DNA from: Megaustenia siamemsis
Taxonomy: Eukaryota; Mollusca; Gastropoda; Stylommatophora; Ariophantidae
Direction: 5' to 3'
Length of the DNA stretch: 64,000 nucleotides
Assembly (NCBI GenBank): GCA_032433765.1
Contig: JAVIAB010000156.1
Span: 88,054,650-88,118,649, forward strand
The notes under the pieces: model-generated
Seen by the model: the letters and a program-made list of their open reading frames with translations, nothing else
What the model was told of the DNA's origin: nothing
Databases searched by the model: none
Position numbers and translations under genes: made by a program
Shown: positions 1 to 10,092 of the stretch, piece by piece
Layout of the letters: each line of letters starts with the position of its first letter
Position numbering within the stretch: the stretch's first letter is position 1

Positions 1-114
1 TAACTAACGGAGAGATCGTCCACTGGAGACGTCAGACGTAACTAACGGAGAGATCGTCCACTGGAGACGTCAGACGTAACTAACGGAGAGATCGTCCACT
101 GGAGACGTCAGACG
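1..114. repeat. 38-bp minisatellite, 3 copies, runs off left end
   Basis: Three identical 38-bp units containing ggagagatcgtccactggag stand in tandem and start at base 1, so the array probably continues to the left. The same gagatcgtccact core recurs once at about 26653, at the start of a block that looks paralogous to this end of the window. Confidence 0.9.
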
Positions 115-602
115 TAACTGAGAGAAAGAAAGGTCTCAGTGAAACAGACTCGTTTGATATTGACGACTGAACAGAATGTGTAGCTGTAACGAGTGAAGAG
201 AGGAAGGAAGCCTCAGGAAACGGACTCTTGATGTCCAGACAGGAAGTCTCCATGTTGTTCAAATCGGAGATGGGAACCACTTGAGGCGAGATAAAGAGAG
301 CAGCTTTCTTCATGACAAGTCAGAGGTGTGACTGGCCACTCGGAGATGGGAATCACATCAGGCGAGATAAAGAGAGCAGCGTTCTTCATGACAAGTCAGA
401 GGTGTGACTGGCAAATTTTTGTCAAGAATCATCACGAAATGATTGGTGATTGACAACTAGAATTGTAAGGCGGATTTGATAGGACTGACCACGGCGGATT
501 TCAAAAAGGAACGGACAGAGAAGGTAAACAGATTGACTCGTTCAGAGTTAGAAACGCCAGTAGGAGAGTAAGTTAGGAACCTGCTCCAAGGCAGACTGTT
601 TT
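115..602. other. Unique stretch with a 76-bp tandem duplication
   Basis: Mostly single-copy DNA. Bases 264-412 hold two 76-bp tandem copies sharing ggcgagataaagagagcagc and differing at a few positions. I found no convincing exon. A minus-strand open frame over 80-313 lacks clean splice sites and reads through both repeats. Several short motifs match 26.7-28.0 kb in the same order. Confidence 0.6.
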
Positions 603-860
603 GTAGAATAATAATTTCGTATTTGTGTATAATTTCGTATGTTTGTAGAATAATAATTTCGTATTTGTGTATAATTTCGTATGTTTGTAGAATAATAATT
701 TCGTATTTGTGTATAATTTCGTATGTTTGTAGAATAATAATTTCGTATTTGTGTATAATTTCGTATGTTTGTAGAATAATAATTTCGTATTTGTGTATAA
801 TTTCGTATGTTTGTAGAATAATAATTTCGTATTTGTGTATAATTTCGTATGTTTGTAGAG
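603..860. repeat. 42-bp minisatellite, about 6 copies
   Basis: Near-identical 42-bp units built from taataatttcgtatttgtg and a second taatttcgtatg half. The internal duplication suggests the unit arose from a shorter 20-22 bp ancestor. The open frame it makes on the plus strand is a by-product of the period being a multiple of three. Confidence 0.95.
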
Positions 861-1079
861 TAGTAATAGAGTTAGAATGGATATAGAAGTTGTTAGAGAG
901 TGTCTGACACGCTGGAGTGATTATAGTTATTATTATCGCGATAGATTATTCTAGAGATTCTAGAATTTCCCTATGAATATCACAGTAGAGATTGGACCAT
1001 GTATCGAAGATAGAGCACTCAATGATAACTGAGAACAGTTAGGAGTTCGGTGGAATAAAGTGCTATCACCAGTTACATT
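861..1079. other. Unique AT-rich stretch
   Basis: No repeat, exon or element is recognised. It ends in aactgagaacagtt and then accagttacatt, which is the target-site duplication of the SINE that follows. Its sequence resembles 28.5-28.7 kb in order. Confidence 0.4.
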
Positions 1080-1347
1080 GGGAGCCGCGATAGCTCAGTG
1101 GTTAGTGAACTGGACTACAAAGGGCAAGAGGTAGGGTTCGATCCCAACCGACGGCTTCTGGTTCACCCAGCCTTTAATGGGTACCGGATTTTTTTTCTGG
1201 GAAAGTAAAGCGGCACGGGCGTAATACCAACCACATTACCCCAAAAATCATGTGCTGAATGTCTGTAAAATGTATGGTCACTAACACCATATTCCCTAAA
1301 CGCCACTTGGCGTGACGGCGGTACTTTACTTTTTTTTTTTTTTTTAT
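1080..1347 (+). mobile_element. tRNA-derived SINE (copy 1), T-rich 3' end
   Basis: The 5' end gggagccgcgatagctcagt is tRNA-like. It has an internal Pol III box A (tagctcagtgg) and box B (ggttcgatccc) at normal spacing. A body with ttcacccagcctttaatggg and gtcactaacaccatatt follows, then actttac and a run of 15 T. Perfect 12-bp target-site duplications (accagttacatt) flank it at 1068-1079 and 1348-1359, so both ends are exact and the insertion is young. It is a retroposon rather than a tRNA gene, because the stem pairing is incomplete and 190 bp of body is attached. Most SINEs end in A or a simple repeat, so the T tail is unusual. Confidence 0.9.
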
Positions 1348-1359
1348 ACCAGTTACATT

Positions 1360-1536
1360 AACCAAAGTCTATCAACTAAGAGTTGTAACAAGCCTAAGAT
1401 TCTGACTTTGTTGATTCTCTTATTGAATGTGCTTGTTAACCTAAAGACTTGTAGTCAGAATAATAAATGTTCATGGTTGAGTATATTGTAACACACGCAT
1501 CTGTGAGTTATCGAATCTATGAAGTGTGCTACAAGT
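1360..1536. other. Unique stretch before 24-bp array
   Basis: Single-copy AT-rich DNA; nothing recognisable. Confidence 0.4.
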
Positions 1537-2280
1537 GATGTGGTGTTAATCCTCTCAAGTGATGTGGTGTTGATCCTCTCAAGTGATGTGGTGTTAATCC
1601 TCTCAAGTGATGTGGTGTTAATCCTCTCAAGTGATGTGGTGTTGATCCTCTCATGTGATGTGGTGTTGATCCTCTCATGTGATGTGGTGTTAATCCTCTC
1701 ATGTGATGTGGTGTTGATCATCTCATGTGATGTGGTGTTGATCCTCTCAAGTGATGTGGTGTTAATCCTCTCATGTGATGTGGTGTTGATCCTCTCATGT
1801 GATGTGGTGTTAATCCTCTCATGTGATGTGGTGTTAATCCTCTCATGTGATGTGGTGTTGATCCTCTCATGTGATGTGGTGTTAATCCTCTCATGTGATG
1901 TGGTGTTGATCATCTCATGTGATGTGGTGTTGATCCTCTCAAGTGATGTGGTGTTAATCCTCTCATGTGATGTGGTGTTGATCCTCTCATGTGATGTGGT
2001 GTTAATCCTCTCATGTGATGTGGTGTTGATCATCTCATGTGATGTGGTGTTAATCCTCTCATGTGATGTGGTGTTGATCATCTCATGTGATGTGGTGTTG
2101 ATCCTCTCAAGTGATGTGTTGTTGATCCTCTCATGTGATGTGTTGTTGATCCTCTCATGTGATGTGTTGTTGATCCTCTCATGTGATGTGGTGCTGATCC
2201 TCTCATGTGATGTGGTGTTGATCCTCTCATGTGATGTGGTGTTGATCCTCTCAAGTGATGTGGTGTTGATCCCCTCAAGT
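1537..2280. repeat. 24-bp minisatellite, about 31 copies
   Basis: Units of 24 bp carry gatgtggtgttaatcctctc followed by aagt or atgt. Variants alternate in patches (ttaatc/ttgatc, aagt/atgt), as expected from unequal exchange. Eight-residue peptide repeats appear in open frames on both strands only because the period is divisible by three. Confidence 0.95.
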
Positions 2281-2542
2281 GTCAGCTCTCACAAGACCAG
2301 TAATGAACAAATAAACAAAGACATCTATCAAATACGATCAACTGTAACGTGCCAACATTGTACTATATTACTGCTCTCATGTGCTTCATCGACGTTTTCC
2401 TTCAAGAAATTAGTAATTAAAATCTCCCCCCCCCCCCTCCCTCTCCCTCCCCAACGTGTTGTAGATGTGGTACACATTCTACATTTGAGAAATCAGGACA
2501 GAACGGCAGCAATTGCCTCAAATCTACATTTCAAATCTTTTA
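2281..2542. other. Unique island with a C12 run
   Basis: Single-copy DNA with a run of 12 C at 2426-2437 followed by a C/T tract. On the minus strand there is a possible acceptor (taatttcttgaag) with a short open frame after it. It could hold a further downstream exon of the minus-strand gene, but no donor is convincing. Confidence 0.3.
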
Positions 2543-3560
2543 ACTGTCCGCTACTAGATCTTTAACTGTCGCTACTAGATCTTTAACTGTCGCTACTAGA
2601 TCTTTAACTGTCGCTACTAGATCTTTAACTGTCGCTACTAGATCTTTAACTGTCCGCTACAAACTCTTTAACTGTCGCTACTAGATCTTTAACTGTCCGT
2701 TACTAGATCTTTAACTGCCCGTTACTAGATCTTTAACTGTCCGTTACTAGATCTTTAACTGTCCGTTACTAGATTTTTAACTGTCCGTTACTAGATCTTT
2801 AACTGTCCGTTACTAGATCTTTAACTGTCCGTTACTAGATCTTTAACTGTCCGTTACTAGATCTTTAACTGTCCGTTACTAGATCTTTAACTGTCCGCTA
2901 CTAGATCTTTAACTGTCCGCTACAAACTCTTTAACTGTCGCTACTAGATCTTTAACTGTCCGTTACTAGATCTTTAACTGTCCGCTACTAGATATTTAAC
3001 TGTCGCTACTAAATCTTTAACTGTCCGTTACTAGATCTTTAACTGTCCGTTACTAGATCTTTAACTGTCCGCTACTAGATCTTTAACTGTCCGCTACTAG
3101 ATCTTTAACTGTCCGCTACTAGATCTTTAACTGTCCGCTGCTAGATCTTTAACTGTCCGCTACTAGATCTTTAACTGTCCGCTGCTAGATCTTTAACTGT
3201 CCGCTACTAGATCTTTAACTGTCCGCTACTAGATCTTTAACTGTCCGTTACTAGATCTTTAACTGTCCGTTACTAGATCTTTAACTGTCCGCTACTAGAT
3301 CTTTAACTGTCCGCTACTAGATCTTTAACTGTCTGCTACTAGATCTTTAACTGTCCGCTACTAGATCTTTAACTGTCTGCTACTAGATCTTTAACTGTCC
3401 GCTACTAGATCTTTAACTGTCTGCTACTAGATCTTTAACTGTCCGCTACTAGATCTTTAACTGTCCGCTGCTAGATCTTTAACTGTCCGCTACTAGATCT
3501 TTAACTGTCCGCTACTAGATCTTTAACTGTCCGCTACTAGATCTTTAACTGTCCGCTACT
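2543..3560. repeat. 22-bp minisatellite, about 46 copies
   Basis: Units of 22 bp (21 bp in the first few) with ctagatctttaactgtccg. The first copies have gtcgc, later ones gtccgt, gtccgc or gtctgc, in clusters that mark local homogenisation. Confidence 0.95.
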
Positions 3561-3570
3561 AAAAACTTTA

Positions 3571-3797
3571 GGAAGCCGCGATTTGTGAACTGGACCAAAA
3601 AAGAGACAAGAGATCAAGTCCAACCTTGATAGATGGCTTCCGGGTTCACCCAGGCTTTAATGGGTACCAGTTTTTTTCAGGAAAAATAAATCGGGATTGG
3701 CGTAATACCGACCACATTACCCAAAAAATAATGTGCCAAAGATCTATAAAAATGATGGTCACTAACGCCACCTGCCGTGACGGTGCTCTTTACTTTA
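3571..3797 (+). mobile_element. Diverged SINE copy 2, box A deleted
   Basis: Clear relative of the SINE at 1080: it keeps gccgcgat, gtgaactgga, the ttcacccaggctttaatggg body and actttacta at the 3' end, but has many substitutions. About 11 bp covering box A (agctcagtggtta) is missing, so internal Pol III transcription should be lost. The flanks ctactaaaaacttta and ttactacaaacattg may be a decayed target-site duplication. Confidence 0.85.
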
Positions 3798-3870
3798 CTA
3801 CAAACATTGTCCATTCTTACTTTTCCAGTTTGTGAGAAGTGATGTTTAACCCTCGTGTTGGTCTCAACTA

Positions 3871-3970
3871 TAGGACGAGTATCAGACTCACCTGTTACCA
3901 GTCCTCCATACACGACTGTCTAGGACGAGTATCAGACTCACCTGTTACCAGTCCTCCATACACGACTGTC
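3871..3970 (-). repeat. 50-bp tandem duplication of exon end plus splice donor
   Basis: Two identical 50-bp copies (3871-3920 and 3921-3970). On the minus strand each holds the last 29 nt of the exon at 3942-4063, the donor gtgagt and the first intron bases. Reading through the first donor meets TGA at once (AGG TGA), so only the upstream donor, ending the exon at 3942, keeps the frame. The second donor at 3886-3891 is a decoy. Confidence 0.85.
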
Positions 3971-4063
3971 TTGCGAGCTGGCTATCCCTTTATACAATGA
4001 GCCTTCCCAGTTGAGTTTAGGCTTCGTGTTTCTCGACATTTTATTAGGAAAAAACGTCTTTCC
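3942..4063 (-). CDS. Rab-effector gene, most 3' exon seen (minus strand)
   Basis: Internal exon of the minus-strand gene. It opens after a strong acceptor (atcttttccag) and ends at a consensus donor (AACAG|gtgagt), phase 0 to phase 2, 40 full codons. The peptide begins GKTFFPNKMSRNTKPKLNWE and is basic and polar with no domain I recognise. Its phase-0 start matches the phase-0 end of the exon at 5887-6432. The phase-2 end shows the gene continues, either left of the window or in one of the small islands below 2.5 kb. The last 29 nt and the donor are tandemly duplicated. Function of this segment is unknown; it belongs to the variable C-terminal region of a Slac2/MyRIP-like protein if the gene model holds. 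Confidence 0.7.
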
Positions 4064-4075
4064 CTGGAAAAGATT

Positions 4076-4985
4076 CACTAAATTAGAGGAAAATACCGTA
4101 CATCACAGAAATACATCACATAATTAGAGGAAAATACTGTACGTCACAGAAATACATCACATAATTGGAGGAAAATACTGTACGTCACAGAAATACATTA
4201 TTAAATTAGAGGAAAATACCGTACATCACAGAAATACATTACTAAATTAGAGGAAAATAATGTACATCACAGAAATACATTACTAAATTAGAGGAAAATA
4301 CCGCACATCACAGAAGTACTTTGCTAAATTAGAGGAAAATACTGTACATCACAGGAATACATAACTAAATTAGAGGAAAATACTGTACATCACAGAAATA
4401 CATAACTAAATTATAGAAAAATACCGTACATCACAGAAGTACATTGCTAAATTAAAGGAAAATAATGTACATCACATAAGTACATAACTAAATTAGAGGA
4501 AAATGCCGTACATCACAGAAATACATTACTAAATTAGAGGGAAATGCCGTACATCACAGAAATACATTACTAAATTAGAGGAACATATTGTACATCCCAG
4601 AAATACATTATTAAATTAGAGGAAAATACTGTACATCACAGATATACATTACTAAATTAGAAGAAAATACCGTACATCACAGATATACATTACTAAATTA
4701 GAAGAAAATACCGTACATCACAGATATACATTACTAAATTAGAAGAAAATACCGTACATCACAGATATGCATTACTAAATTAGAAGAAAATACCGTACAT
4801 CACAGATATACATGACTAAATTAGAAGAAAATACCGTACATCACAGATATACATTACTACATTAGAAGAAAATACCGTACATCACAGATATACATTACTA
4901 CATTAGAAGAAAATACCGTACATCACAGATATACATTACTACATTAGAAGAAAATACCATACATCACAGAAATACGTTAGCATAA
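4076..4985. repeat. 41-bp minisatellite, about 22 copies
   Basis: Units of 41 bp with aaattagaggaaaatac and cgtacatcacagaaatacat. A sub-type with gaagaaaataccgtac and gatatacat fills 4640-4950. On the minus strand the last unit lies about 15 bp from the acceptor of the exon at 3942-4063, so it fills that intron's 3' end. Confidence 0.95.
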
Positions 4986-5877
4986 CAGTCAATCAAATGA
5001 AAACACCACACAAGGGAGACATTTAATCATCACAAGCAGAATGTCACCAGATAAGGGAGATAACATTTAATCATAACAAGCAGAATGTCACCATATAAGG
5101 GAGATAACATTTAATCATAACAAGCAGAATGTCACCATATAAGGGAGATAATATTTAATCATAACAAGCATAATGTCACCATATAAGGGAAATAATATTT
5201 AATCATAACAAGCAGAATGTCACCAGATAATGGAGATAACATTTAATCATAACAAGCAGAATGTCACCATATAAGGGAGATAACATTTAATCATAACAAG
5301 CAGAATGTCACCATATAAGGGAGATAACATTTAATCATAACAAGCAGAATGTCACCATATAAGGGAGATAACATTTAATCATAACAAGCAGAATGTCACC
5401 ATATAAGGGAGATAACATTTAATCATAACAAGCAGAATGTCACCATATAAGGGAGATAATATTTAATCATAACAAGCAGAATGTCACCATATAAGGGAGA
5501 TAATATTTAATCATCACAAGCAGAATGTCACCATATAAGGGAGATAATATTTAATCATCACAAGCAGAATGTCACCTTATAAGGGAGATATTATTTAATC
5601 ATAACAAGCAGAATGTCACCATATAAGGGAGATAATATTTAATCATCACAAACAGAATGTCACCTTATAGGGGAGATAATATTTAATCATCACAAGCAGA
5701 ATGGCACCTTATAGGGGGCATAATATTTAATCATCACAAGCAGAATGTCACCTAATAAGGGAGATAACATTTAATCATCACAAGCAGAACGTCACAACAC
5801 AAGGGAGATAACATTTAATCATCACAAGCAGAACGCCACCATATAAGGGAGATAATATTTAATCATCACAAACTAGT
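4986..5877. repeat. 44-bp minisatellite, about 20 copies
   Basis: Units of 44 bp with aagcagaatgtcaccatata and agggagataacatttaatca. It fills the 5' part of the intron after exon 5887-6432 and starts about 10 bp from its donor. Confidence 0.95.
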
Positions 5878-5886
5878 TGTCCTCAC

Positions 5887-6432
5887 CTGAAATATCCAGT
5901 TACCGCTACTCGTGACATCATCTTCTTGTCCCCGATCGGAGTCCTCTTCTACCTCTTCAGGAATGATGGCTAAATTGATTGACAGTAGGTCAGGGTCATT
6001 CTCTCCTGACACAGGGTCAAGGTCAGTAATCTGGGAGAGGTCAGGCAAAGTGGCACGTGAATTGTGTAGTCGATCAAGTAACAATAATCGCGACTGAAAT
6101 TCCTCATCGACATCATCTCTGAGATTAATTTCCTGTACAACTGCTCTCACATGTGGATGCCCGACTTGTGCAGCTTCTAACTGAGGTCTTTGTGGCGCTC
6201 TTTGACGGATGTTTCCACCTGACTTTGATCCCTCAACATCTCTGATACTTCCAGAACTAGTGGTGTCGTGGCTGCCACATTTCTCTTGATCTGGTTCATT
6301 GTTTGTGTTGGCAGTTTCACTGTACACGACCTGGTGCCCTACACAAGAATGGGTTAATGTATCGCCCTGCTGGTAGCTGCTACAGAAGGGCCTCCCTGTT
6401 CCATGAACTTTCTCATAAAGACACTCCTGGAA
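5887..6432 (-). CDS. Rab-effector gene, large exon (182 codons)
   Basis: Largest exon of the minus-strand gene. It follows the acceptor ttatcttatttcag and ends at TTTCAG|gtgagg, phase 0 to phase 0, open over all 182 codons. The sequence is not repetitive, and codon choice is mixed as in ordinary coding DNA. The peptide is polar and acidic near its end (IPEEVEEDSDRGQEDD), with a possible helical stretch around DEEFQSRLLLLDRLHNSR. No catalytic domain is visible. This fits the long, poorly conserved, largely disordered central/C-terminal region of Slac2-type Rab effectors, where partner-binding segments lie, but the specific role cannot be read from sequence. An alternative acceptor (ttcttgtgtag) about 95 nt inside would give a shorter exon starting in phase 1. 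I prefer the long form because the frame stays open upstream and matches the phase of exon 8715-8819. Confidence 0.75.
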
Positions 6433-6439
6433 CTGAAAT

Positions 6440-8515
6440 AAGATAAAAGTGTGAGAATGTTGGACAGAATGAGTACAAGTATGTGAATGTTGGACAGAGT
6501 GAGTTGAAGTGTGAGAATGTTGGACAGAGTGAGTAGAAGTGTGAGAATGTTAGACAAAGTGAGTACAAATGTTAGAATGTTGGACAGAGTGGGTAGAAGT
6601 GTGAGAATGTTGGACAGAGTGAGTTGAAGTGTGAGAATGTTGGACAGAGTGAGTTGAAGTGTGAGAATGTTGGACAGAATGAGTAGATGTATGAGAATGT
6701 TGAACAGAGTGAGTAGAAGTGTGAGAATGTTGGACAGAGTGAGTAGAAGTGTGAGAATGTTGGACAGAATGAGTAGAAGTATGAGAATGTTAGACAGAGT
6801 GAGTAAAAATGTGAGAATGTTGGACAGAGTGGGTAGAAGTGTGAGAATGTTGGACAGAGTGGGTAGAAGTGTGAGAATGTTGGACAGAATGAGTACAAGT
6901 GTGAGAATGTTGGACAGAATGAGTAGAAGTATGAGAATGTTGGACAGAATGAGTAGAAGTGTGAGAATGTTGGACAGAGTGAGTAGAAGTGTGAGAATTT
7001 TGGACAGAATGAGTAGAAGTGTGAGAATGTTGGACAGAATGAGTAGAAGTGATAGAATGTTTGACAGAGTGAATAGAAGTGTGAGAATGTTAGACAGAAT
7101 GAGTAGAAGTGTGAGAATGTTGGACAGAGTGAGTAGAAGTGTGAGAATGTTGGACAGAGTGAGTAGAAGTGTGAGAATGTTGGACAGAATGAGTAGAAGT
7201 ATGAGAATGTTAGACAGAGTGAGTAAAAATGTGAGAATTTTGGACAAAGTGAGTAGAAGTGTAAGAATGTTGGACAGAATGAGTAGAAGTGTGAGAATGT
7301 TAGATAGAATGAGTAGAAGTGTGAGAATGTTGGACAGAGTGAGCAGAAGTATGAGAATGTTGGACAGAGTGAGTAGAAATATGAGAATGTTGGACATACT
7401 GAGTAGAAGTATTAGAATGTTGGACAGAGTGGGTAGAAGTGTGAGAATGTTGGACAGAGTGAGTAGAAATATGAGAATGTTGGATATAGTAAAAAAGAAG
7501 TATGAGAATGTTGGACAGATTGAATATAAGTGTGAGAATGTTCGACAGAGCAAGTAGAAGTGTGAGAATGTTGGATAGAGTGAGTAGAAAAATGAGAATA
7601 TTGGACAGAGTGAGTAGAAGTGTGAGAATGTTGGATAGAGTGAGTAAAAATGTGAGAATAATGTACAGAGAGAGTAGAAGTGTGAGAATGTTGGATAGAG
7701 TGAGTAGAAGTATGAGAATGTTGGACAGAGTGAGTAGAAGTATGAGAATGTTGGACAGAGTAAAAAGAAGTATGAGAATGTTGGACAGAGTAAAAAGAAG
7801 TATGAGAATGTTCGACAGAGCAAGTAGAAGTGTGAGAATGTTGGACAGAGTGAGTAGAAGCATGATAATGTTGGACAGAGTGAGTAGAAGTATGATAATG
7901 TTGGACAGAGTGAGTAGAAGTATGAGAATGTTGGACAGAGTGAGTAGAAGTGTGAGAATGTTTGACAGAATGAGTAGAAGTGTGAGAATGTTGGACAGAG
8001 TGAGTAGAAGTGTGATAATGTTGGATAGAATGAGTGGAAATGTGCGAATGTTGGACAGAATGAGTTGAAGTGTGAGAAGGCTGGACAGAATGAGTAGAAG
8101 TATGAAAATGATGGACAGAGTGAGTAGAAGTATGAGAATGTTGGATAGAGTGAATAGAAGTATGAGAATGTTGGACAGAGTGAGTAGAAGTATGAAAATG
8201 TTGGACAGAGTGAGTAGAAGTATGATAATGTTGGACAGAGTTAGTAGAAGTATGAGAATGTTGGACAGAGTGAGTAGAAGTATGAGAATGTTGGACAGAG
8301 TGAGTAGAAGTATGAGAATGTTTGATAGAGTGAATAGAAGTATGAGAATGTTGGACAGATTGAGTAGAAGTGTGTGAATGTTGGATAGAATGATTAGGAG
8401 TGTGTGAATGTTGGACTGAGTGAATAGAAAAATGAAAATGTTGGACAGAGTGAATAGAAGTTTTAGAATGTTGGACAGAGTGAGTAGAATTGTGTGAATG
8501 TTGCATAGAATGATT
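6440..8515. repeat. 30-bp minisatellite, about 69 copies
   Basis: Units of 30 bp with gagaatgttggacagagtga followed by gtagaagtgt. The minus strand is C/T rich, and the final unit merges into the acceptor of exon 5887-6432 (cattctcacacttttatc), so the array copies intronic polypyrimidine sequence. Ten-residue peptide repeats read in several frames on both strands are artefacts of the 30-bp period. Confidence 0.95.
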
Positions 8516-8714
8516 GTGAAAGTAGGTCTGGCAAAGTCCTACAACGTGAACATAATTCAAAGATTTAAAGTACCACTTTCTAATTAACAGGGTCAATATT
8601 CTATGAGGAATCTTTTATTCTAGCTGAGGATGTGATAAATGTGAACATCTGTCAGACACCGGACAAGTGCTCCATCATCACTCAGTCGTTCAGTCATGAA
8701 TCGCAGTTCTGTAC
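8516..8714. other. Unique intron sequence
   Basis: About 200 bp of single-copy AT-rich DNA between the 30-bp array and the donor of exon 8715-8819. Nothing else recognised. Confidence 0.5.
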
Positions 8715-8819
8715 CTTCGAAACAACATGATGTGCCAAAAGGTCCTCAAAAGAGCTTTCATCTGTCGGACAATCATTGGACTGTGGGTAAAGGTCACAGG
8801 TGGTTCCATCTGTTGTCGG
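8715..8819 (-). CDS. Rab-effector gene, 35-codon exon
   Basis: Minus-strand exon with acceptor tttgtcactttcag and donor TCGAAG|gtacag, phase 0 to 0, exactly 35 codons. The peptide is acidic and rich in D, S and T (PTTDGTTCDLYPQSNDCPTD, then ESSFEDLLAHHVVSK). The two other frames hold a stop or give an implausible hydrophobic peptide and do not match neighbouring phases. It joins in phase to exon 13840-13937 upstream and 5887-6432 downstream. No domain is recognised. The 36-bp array begins directly at its acceptor. Confidence 0.72.
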
Positions 8820-8821
8820 CT

Positions 8822-9552
8822 GAAAGTGACAAACACGTACATCTGTACTCGTATACTTGAAGTGACAAACACGTACATCTGTACTCGTATACTTGAAGTG
8901 ACAAACACGTACATCTCTACTCGTATACTAGAAGTGACAAACACCTACATCTGTACTCGTATACTTGAAGTGACAAACACGTACATCTCTACTCGTATAC
9001 TAGAAGTGACAAACACCTACATCTGTACTCGTATACTAGAAGTGACAAACACCTACATCTGTACTCGTATACTAGAAGTGACAAACACCTACATCTGTAC
9101 TCGTATACTAGAAGTGACAAACACCTACATCTGTACTCGTGTACTAGAAGTGACAAGCACGTACACCTGTACTAGTATACTAGAAGTGACAAACTCCTAC
9201 ATCTGTACTCGTACACTAGAAGTGACAAACACCTACATCTGTACTCGTATACTAGAAGTGACAAACACCTACATCTGTACTCGTATACTAGAAGTGACAA
9301 ACACCTACATCTGTACTCGTGTACTAGAAGTGACAAGCACGTACACCTGTACTAGTATACTAGAAGTGACAAACACCTACATCTGTACTCGTGTACTAGA
9401 AGTGACAAGCACGTACACCTGTACTCGTATACTAGAAGTGACAAACACCTACATCTGTACTCGTATACTAGAAGTGACAAGCACGTACACCTGTACTCGT
9501 ATATTAGAAGTGACAAACACGTACATCTGTACTCGTACCTTGGAAATGACAA
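8822..9552. repeat. 36-bp minisatellite, about 20 copies
   Basis: Units of 36 bp with agtgacaaacacctacatct and gtactcgtatacta. On the minus strand each unit ends in tttgtcacttc, which matches the pyrimidine tract next to the acceptor of exon 8715-8819 (tttgtcactttcag). The array therefore starts at the splice site. Twelve-residue repeats in open frames are artefacts. Confidence 0.95.
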
Positions 9553-9570
9553 ACGAACACGAACCTAATG

Positions 9571-9682
9571 TGTATATCTGTAGATAGATAGGGAGATGTG
9601 TACATAGGGAGATGTGTTGAAAGGGATATATATAGATAGGGAGATATGGGTATGTGCATTTAGATGTATGTGTAGATAGGAT
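9571..9682. repeat. GATA/GGGAGATGTGTA-type degenerate repeat
   Basis: Degenerate 15-17 bp units (gatagggagatgtgta). The stretch is interrupted by the SINE at 9683 and resumes after it. Confidence 0.7.
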
Positions 9683-9936
9683 GGGAGCCGCGATAGCTCA
9701 GTGGTTAGTGAACTGGACTACAATGGACAAGGGGTAGGGTTCGATCCCAACCGACGACTTCCGGGTTCACCCAGCCTTAAATGGGTACCGGATTTTTTCT
9801 GGGAAAGTAAAGCAGCACGGGCGTAATACCGACCACATTACCCCAAATATCATGTGCTGAAGGTCTGTAAAATATAGGGTCACTAACACCATATTTCCCT
9901 ATATGCCACTTGGCGTGACGGGGGTACTTTACTTAC
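9683..9936 (+). mobile_element. tRNA-derived SINE (copy 3)
   Basis: Same family as the copy at 1080, with intact box A (tagctcagtgg) and box B (ggttcgatccc). It ends in gtactttactta without a T run. Perfect 12-bp duplications (tgtagataggat) flank it at 9671-9682 and 9937-9948, although the target is itself repetitive. It is inserted in the GATA-type repeat. Confidence 0.9.
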
Positions 9937-10092
9937 TGTAGATAGGATGTTCTGTAGATAGAGAGATCTGTAGATAGGGAGATGTGTAGACAGCGATATG
10001 TGTAGATAGGGAGATGTGTGGATAGGGAGATTTGTAGTTTTGGAAATACACAAATAAGATGTATAGATAGGGAGATGTATTAATAAGGAAAT
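9937..10092. repeat. Continuation of GATA-type degenerate repeat
   Basis: More degenerate gatagggagatgtgta units, closing the array split by the SINE. Confidence 0.7.

Noticed and set aside
1083..1155. tRNA gene
   Set aside because: Box A and box B are present, but the cloverleaf is incomplete and the sequence continues into a SINE body flanked by target duplications. Four copies share it.
1519..2565. 348-codon plus-strand frame with eight-residue repeats
   Set aside because: 24-bp array artefact.
6354..8596. Long frames with ten-residue repeats (RMLDRVSRSV; LSNILTLLLT), the largest 489 codons
   Set aside because: They come from the 30-bp array. Only the part below 6433 on the minus strand is unique, and it is called as a separate exon.
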